53,074 nt of DNA from contig CALVNA010000003.1 of assembly GCA_944349535.1 (NCBI GenBank), positions 1 through 53,074 of the forward strand. The letters run 5' to 3'. Shown here piece by piece: positions 50,237 through 53,074 of this stretch. Made by a program: the position numbers and the translations under genes. Source of the DNA: an uncultured Clostridia bacterium. GTDB taxonomy: Bacteria > Bacillota > Clostridia > Christensenellales > UBA1242. The notes beneath the pieces were generated by a model, which was not told the origin of the DNA, did no database searches, and worked only from the letters and a program-made list of their open reading frames with translations. Position 1 is the stretch's first letter, and the number at the start of each line of letters is the position of its first letter.

Positions 50237-50413
50237 TGTGGAGTGATTGGCAAGATTGTCCGAGTTTCTGTTGAAGACAAAGTATTAAAAAATGGTCAAG
50301 TTGACATATCTCTCTTAGAAGCCATCGCTTTTGATCCTTACACACACGGTTATTGCAGAGTTCAACAGCGGGTGGGCAATGCTTTTAAAGATGAACTTGA
50401 ACTAAAAAAATAA
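50237..50413 (+). pseudogene. 3' fragment, probably of a flavin reductase-like protein
   Basis: The last 59 codons of an open frame encode GVIGKIVRVSVEDKVLKNGQ, then VDISLLEAIAFDPYTHGYCR and VGNAF, ending in a stop at 50413 and followed by a terminator. This resembles the C-terminal end of flavin reductase/flavoredoxin proteins (xVVxVSVDexVL...GxID...LxPIxFDP...Y...G...G.AF). No start, promoter or FMN-binding part lies upstream, where the sequence is AT-rich and non-coding. The family call is moderate; the truncation is clear. Confidence 0.5.
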
Positions 50414-50437
50414 TCTGCTTTATTGCAGATTATTTTT
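50408..50437 (+). terminator. Terminator after the flavin reductase relic
   Basis: ATAATCTGC and GCAGATTAT with loop TTTATT, then T-rich sequence. Confidence 0.85.
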
Positions 50438-50519
50438 ATTTTATTCATAAAAAATCAAGTTCTTATTTGAAATAATTTTTTTGTTTGAACCTGTCAGCTC
50501 TTGCTTTTTGATTTAAGCG

Positions 50520-50547
50520 TTGACTTTTGTTTAAAATCATGTATAAT
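50520..50547 (+). promoter_or_regulatory. Sigma-A promoter of the Nudix gene
   Basis: TTGACT (50520-50525), 16-bp spacer, TATAAT (50542-50547). The transcript would start near 50554, after the upstream in-frame ATG at 50527, which rules that start out. Confidence 0.8.
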
Positions 50548-50586
50548 AAATTTACTGAAAATTTTCAGCAAAAAGGAGGGGAAAGT

Positions 50587-51105
50587 ATGGAAATTATTGA
50601 TTTGTATGACGAAAATAAAGAGCTGACAGGCGAAACACTAGTTCGAGGAGAGCCTATGCCACAAGGCAGATACAAATTGTCTATTCATATATGGATCATG
50701 AATAGTGAAGGCAAAGTATATATTCAAAAAAGAGCTGCTGAAAGAAAAATTTTCCCAAACAAGTGGGAAAATCCTGGTGGCGGTGCCACTGTTGGACAGA
50801 CCAGTGAACAAAGCTTTGTAAGAGAGTTTGAAGAAGAGCTGGGGATTTCTCCTGATTTAAAAAACTCGAAGCTGATTTTAACCATAAAAAGAGAAAAAGA
50901 CTTTGTTGATATGTGGTTTGTCAAACAAGATTTTGATATAGCCAAACTTAAATTGCAAAAGGAAGAAGTTTGTGCTGCAAAATGGGCAACCTTTGAAGAT
51001 ATTAAAGAAATGATTGAAAAAGGAGAGTTTTGTCCAACGATCAATCAAAGCTTAGAACCATTTTTGCAGTATATCTCTACTCACAGCCAAGCAAAAGAGT
51101 GTTAA
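50587..51105 (+). CDS. Nudix hydrolase
   Basis: A 172-residue Nudix protein, a family that hydrolyses nucleoside diphosphates linked to other groups or acts as isopentenyl-diphosphate isomerase. The N-terminal MEIIDLYDENKELTGETLVR resembles the YfcD/Idi-like subgroup. The Nudix box is GGATVGQTSEQSFVREFEEE followed by LGI, matching G-x5-E-x7-R-E-U-x-E-E-x-G-U with Gln at the first Glu position. The metal-binding REFEEELG is intact. AAGGAGGGG lies before the ATG. The substrate is unknown. Confidence 0.88.
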   Translation: MEIIDLYDENKELTGETLVRGEPMPQGRYKLSIHIWIMNSEGKVYIQKRAAERKIFPNKWENPGGGATVGQTSEQSFVREFEEELGISPDLKNSKLILTIKREKDFVDMWFVKQDFDIAKLKLQKEEVCAAKWATFEDIKEMIEKGEFCPTINQSLEPFLQYISTHSQAKEC

Positions 51106-51136
51106 ATCGCTAAGTATCAGATCTTAGCGATTTTTT
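51104..51136 (+). terminator. Terminator of the Nudix gene
   Basis: AAATCGCTAAG and CTTAGCGATTT with an 8-base loop and a T6 run; the stop codon lies in the stem. Confidence 0.88.
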
Positions 51137-51269
51137 AAATTTAAAATAGTTTAAATCGCTCGCTGCTTTTTGTGATAATAAATTAAAAAAAATAGAAAGA
51201 ATTAAAGAAGAAAAACTTTAACATTTATGTAATTGAGCGGCAAACACAAAGAAAATGATGTTGTCAATA

Positions 51270-51399
51270 AAAAAACTCGCATATAAGCGAGTAATACTGG
51301 AGCTTTTCAGTGAGCGGGAGCGAACGCTGAGCGGCTCCAGTGCAAACGGAAGTTTGCCTTGTGCGAGAGCACAAAAAAACTTGCCATAAGGCAAGTTTT
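51270..51399. other. Array of five hairpins in a non-coding stretch
   Basis: No gene lies between 51137 and 51445. The first half is plain AT-rich sequence. The second half packs five helices: ACTCGC/GCGAGT (51275-51292), ACTGGAGC/GCTCCAGT (51296-51341, with an inner AGCG/CGCT), GCAAAC-GGAA-GTTTGC (51342-51357), TTGTGC-GAGA-GCACAA (51359-51374), and AAAACTTGCC-ATAA-GGCAAGTTTT (51376-51399). Two loops are GNRA tetraloops, a hallmark of folded RNA. On the minus strand the first and last helices run into T-tracts and would work as terminators. This could be a structured RNA, a mobile repeat, or tRNA-terminator debris. Confidence 0.55.
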
Positions 51400-51409
51400 A
51401 CTGGAGCTT
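51295..51409 (+). repeat. 11-bp direct repeat TACTGGAGCTT flanking the hairpins
   Basis: TACTGGAGCTT occurs at 51295-51305 and 51399-51409, each time directly after a terminator-like hairpin. On the minus strand it reads AAGCTCCAGTA, the 3' end of a tRNA followed by its terminator. Confidence 0.6.
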
Positions 51410-51442
51410 ATGATGGGGACTTGAACTCATGACCTCAGCGCA
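51402..51442 (-). pseudogene. Relic of a tRNA gene 3' half
   Basis: On the minus strand the sequence GAGGTCATGAGTTCAAGTCC continues with CCATCATAAGCTCCA. It has a T-arm with TTCAA and an acceptor 3' strand ending in CCA. The T-stem ATGAG/CCCAT has one A-C mismatch and the loop is one base too long. The anticodon and D arms are missing: the expected upstream bases lie in the small gene at 51446. It is a degenerate fragment, not a working tRNA. A minus-strand terminator follows it (51376-51399). Confidence 0.5.
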
Positions 51443-51445
51443 AGG

Positions 51446-51688
51446 ATGAAGCAAAATGGCTTTTATATTAAAAAATTTTTCAACATAAAAAGACAAGCGA
51501 TGCTTGCTGTTAAGTTTGGAAAAAATGGAAAACTTGTTGAAAAGGCTTTTCAACTGTTTAAGCAAGTCGCCATAAAAAAAGTGGCAGCGCAAGAAGGAAT
51601 TGCGTATGCGGCTTTTTCTGCTAGCATCAAAAAACATTCCAAAAAAAGCAAGGATGATGGCAAACCAAAAATTCCTGAAGAGTATTGA
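51446..51688 (+). CDS. Small basic protein of unknown function
   Basis: An 80-residue frame, Lys-rich, with a helical middle (GKLVEKAFQLFKQVAIKKVA) and a hydrophilic end (KKSKDDGKPKIPEEY). I do not recognise it. The start is uncertain: the ATG at 51446 has no ribosome binding site and overlaps the tRNA relic, and a later ATG at 51500 is possible. It may be the 3' end of a larger gene broken by the same event that cut the tRNA. The frame is closed by a 16-bp stem terminator, which supports past or present transcription. Confidence 0.45.
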   Translation: MKQNGFYIKKFFNIKRQAMLAVKFGKNGKLVEKAFQLFKQVAIKKVAAQEGIAYAAFSASIKKHSKKSKDDGKPKIPEEY

Positions 51689-51733
51689 TAAAAAAGAAGG
51701 CTAAAGCTTTTTTGCAAAGCCTTCTTTTTTATC
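51687..51733 (+). terminator. Strong terminator after the small gene
   Basis: A perfect 16-bp stem, GATAAAAAAGAAGGCT and AGCCTTCTTTTTTATC, with a 15-base loop. Confidence 0.88.
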
Positions 51734-51741
51734 AATATCGT

Positions 51742-51770
51742 TTGGTTTTAATATAAATTTGCGTTATACT
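51742..51770 (+). promoter_or_regulatory. Sigma-A promoter of the GNAT gene
   Basis: TTGGTT (51742-51747), 17-bp spacer, TATACT (51765-51770). GAGGGGGGG follows before the ATG at 51788. Confidence 0.6.
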
Positions 51771-51787
51771 TTTCTTGTGAGGGGGGG

Positions 51788-52603
51788 ATGAAAAAAGCAA
51801 TTCTTGAACAAATGCTGTGTGATTGCCAAATAGGCATGTATTTTGACGGCGTAAAAAAGTTGTCAAATGGCTTTGTGGTCTATTCAAATTTTATCAAAGA
51901 TGAAAATTGGAATTTTATCGCAGGGTTAAAGGCAAAAAGCGTTAAAGAGTTTGACCATCTCATCAAACAAGGTGGCGACTTTTTGGCTGGGCAAGGCAAA
52001 AAAATGTGTTTTTCGCTTTCTCCACTTGCTTCAATCAGTTTGGCAGTCAGAAAGCATATTGAAAAAAACTTTCAAAAAGTGGACGAAGATGTTTTTCTTC
52101 TGTGCAAAAAAATTGCAAAGGTAAGGCCGCTGGGAGAGGACTATACATTCAAAAAAATTGACAACTCCCGCCAGAGAGAGCTGTTTGTTCAGACCTTTCG
52201 CAGCAGCAAACAGCAAACTTTGCCGGGCGACACCTATAAGCCGCTGGGAGAAGAATATTTCCAGGCGCTTGACCACTCCTTTGACAAACGCGGTCAGTGG
52301 CAGTTTGTGCACTATCTAAGCCTTTTCAAAGAAAAACCTGTTGGCATGGTCTCATTATGCAAAAAAGGTGAGTTTTGCGGCATATTTGGCGCGGGCACTT
52401 ATGTCAAACATAGAGGCAAAGGGGTGTTTTCAAACCTTTTTAAATTTATTTACGACGAGCAAACAAAACTTGGCGTGAAATACTTCTTCTGCACCACAAA
52501 AGCCAATTCATACAACCATAAATTTTACAACAAACTGGGGTTTAAAGACTGCTTTTTACTTGAGAGATGGATGGAAAAAAAGAGAGGAAAAGATGGAGAA
52601 TAA
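51788..52603 (+). CDS. GNAT-family N-acetyltransferase
   Basis: A 271-residue protein with a two-part layout. The N-terminal 130 residues are a degenerate domain (FIAGLKAKSVKEFDHLIKQG). The C-terminal 140 residues are a GNAT acetyltransferase with the acetyl-CoA motif A around VKHRGKGVFSNLFKFIYDEQ and motif B in NSYNHKFYNKLGFK. The substrate is unknown; the layout resembles two-lobed GNATs acting on small molecules. Its 3' end overlaps the next gene by 11 bases, so the two are translationally coupled. Confidence 0.82.
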   Translation: MKKAILEQMLCDCQIGMYFDGVKKLSNGFVVYSNFIKDENWNFIAGLKAKSVKEFDHLIKQGGDFLAGQGKKMCFSLSPLASISLAVRKHIEKNFQKVDEDVFLLCKKIAKVRPLGEDYTFKKIDNSRQRELFVQTFRSSKQQTLPGDTYKPLGEEYFQALDHSFDKRGQWQFVHYLSLFKEKPVGMVSLCKKGEFCGIFGAGTYVKHRGKGVFSNLFKFIYDEQTKLGVKYFFCTTKANSYNHKFYNKLGFKDCFLLERWMEKKRGKDGE

Positions 52604-53074
52604 AAAAAATTTCAACTGGCTTGAAAAACTTGTAAGAAAAAGTTTTGGGCAAGAGTATAAACTTGAGGTGTTCTATCAAGGCGACGACGTTTTTGCGGAT
52701 GAAGCGCAAATTTTTTTGAAAGTGCCGTTTAGCAAAATTTACACAAAAGTGCAGTTTTCTTCTTTTTTGCAACTTAGGCAGCAAATTGAAGAGTTTGGCA
52801 AAGAGCAAACATGGAAGGCTGTCAAAGAATATCTAGAAGACAAGGCTTTGGTGCTTAATCTTGACCCGCTTTTGCTGCCAGCTGTCAAACTTTGCATAGA
52901 AAAAAATGATTGTTCAACCACTTTGGTGCAGCGAGAATTTGGCATAGGCTACCCGCGTGCGGCAAGAATTGTTGATCAAATGATAGAGCTTGGATTTGCA
53001 AGCGGCGAGTGCCCAAGAAAGATGCTTGTTTCATCCGAAAAAAAAAAAAAAAAATTTTCAGATGTCTCTTGGCC
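52593..53074 (+). CDS. Protein with an FtsK-gamma-like DNA-binding domain (3' end outside window)
   Basis: The ATG at 52593 opens a frame that runs off the right edge (160 residues visible). The N-terminal 100 residues are unassigned alpha/beta. From about residue 105 the sequence KLCIEKNDCSTTLVQREFGI, then GYPRAARIVDQMIELGF and CPRKMLV, matches the winged-helix gamma domain of FtsK/SpoIIIE. That domain reads KOPS/SRS-type DNA. Here there is no translocase motor upstream, so it is a short protein carrying the domain alone. A run of 17 A at 53038-53054 encodes five Lys in frame and is a likely slippage site. It overlaps the GNAT gene. Confidence 0.7.
   Translation, partial: MENKKNFNWLEKLVRKSFGQEYKLEVFYQGDDVFADEAQIFLKVPFSKIYTKVQFSSFLQLRQQIEEFGKEQTWKAVKEYLEDKALVLNLDPLLLPAVKLCIEKNDCSTTLVQREFGIGYPRAARIVDQMIELGFASGECPRKMLVSSEKKKKKFSDVSW

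Noticed and set aside
50527-50586. Upstream ATG extending the Nudix protein by 20 residues
   Set aside because: It lies between the -35 and -10 boxes of the promoter; the ATG at 50587 has a strong ribosome binding site.

Overview
The window is AT-rich bacterial chromosome with strong AAGGAG-type ribosome binding sites, frequent TTG starts and compact operons. The gene content points to a low-GC Bacillota lineage of the Clostridia type. The marker features are a ribosomal protein L27 with a cleavable N-terminal extension next to its protease Prp, the sporulation genes yqfC-yqfD behind a near-consensus sigma-E promoter, floA, sepF, and a relic of a collagen-like spore-surface gene behind a sigma-K-like promoter. 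The organism is therefore probably an endospore former or a recent descendant of one. The species cannot be named from the sequence. I saw no phage, transposase, integrase, CRISPR array, rRNA or intact tRNA.

Layout. 1-3822: end of a basic hypothetical gene, then fusA and tuf with no rpsL-rpsG directly upstream. 3993-5982: overlapping genes sepF, lspA and an RluD-type pseudouridine synthase. 5827-8946: a tandem segmental duplication. Each copy carries the 3' end of the pseudouridine synthase gene, a consensus sigma-A promoter, a WG-repeat gene, a 35-residue companion gene and a terminator. The second WG gene has grown from about 3 repeats to about 11. 8964-9708: a PH-like protein and a very cysteine-rich small protein, both on the minus strand. 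9976-14085: a large exported protein with a C-terminal membrane anchor.

14218-15265: L21 leader, rplU, prp, rpmA. 15292-16116: an OGG1-type 8-oxoguanine glycosylase. 16172-20645: floA and a small membrane protein, then yqfC, yqfD, ybeY and era. 20642-22933: divergent murB and murC, each with a -10 box so close to its ATG that the mRNAs may be leaderless. 22949-24700: a transglutaminase-like cysteine peptidase homologue.

24832-39237: a 14 kb same-strand operon of an ABC ATPase with a long charged tail, a polytopic permease, a 2098-residue Big_2-type Ig-repeat protein whose start overlaps the permease stop, and a 1756-residue MBG/YDG-repeat protein. This looks like a surface-structure locus with its own transporter and is the best candidate here for an undescribed system. 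39239-42671 (minus strand): a membrane-anchored protein of unknown function and an Old Yellow Enzyme family oxidoreductase.

42805-49457: enolase, a DUF4011-type SF1 helicase with a C-terminal nuclease-like domain (an architecture also found in anti-phage systems), nucleoside diphosphate kinase and an FkbM methyltransferase. 49613-50437: a gene graveyard holding pieces of a collagen-like gene, a polysaccharide deacetylase and a probable flavin reductase. 50520-53074: a Nudix hydrolase, an intergenic array of five hairpins next to a tRNA 3'-end relic, a small unknown gene, a GNAT acetyltransferase and the start of a gene ending in an FtsK-gamma-like DNA-binding domain, cut by the window end.
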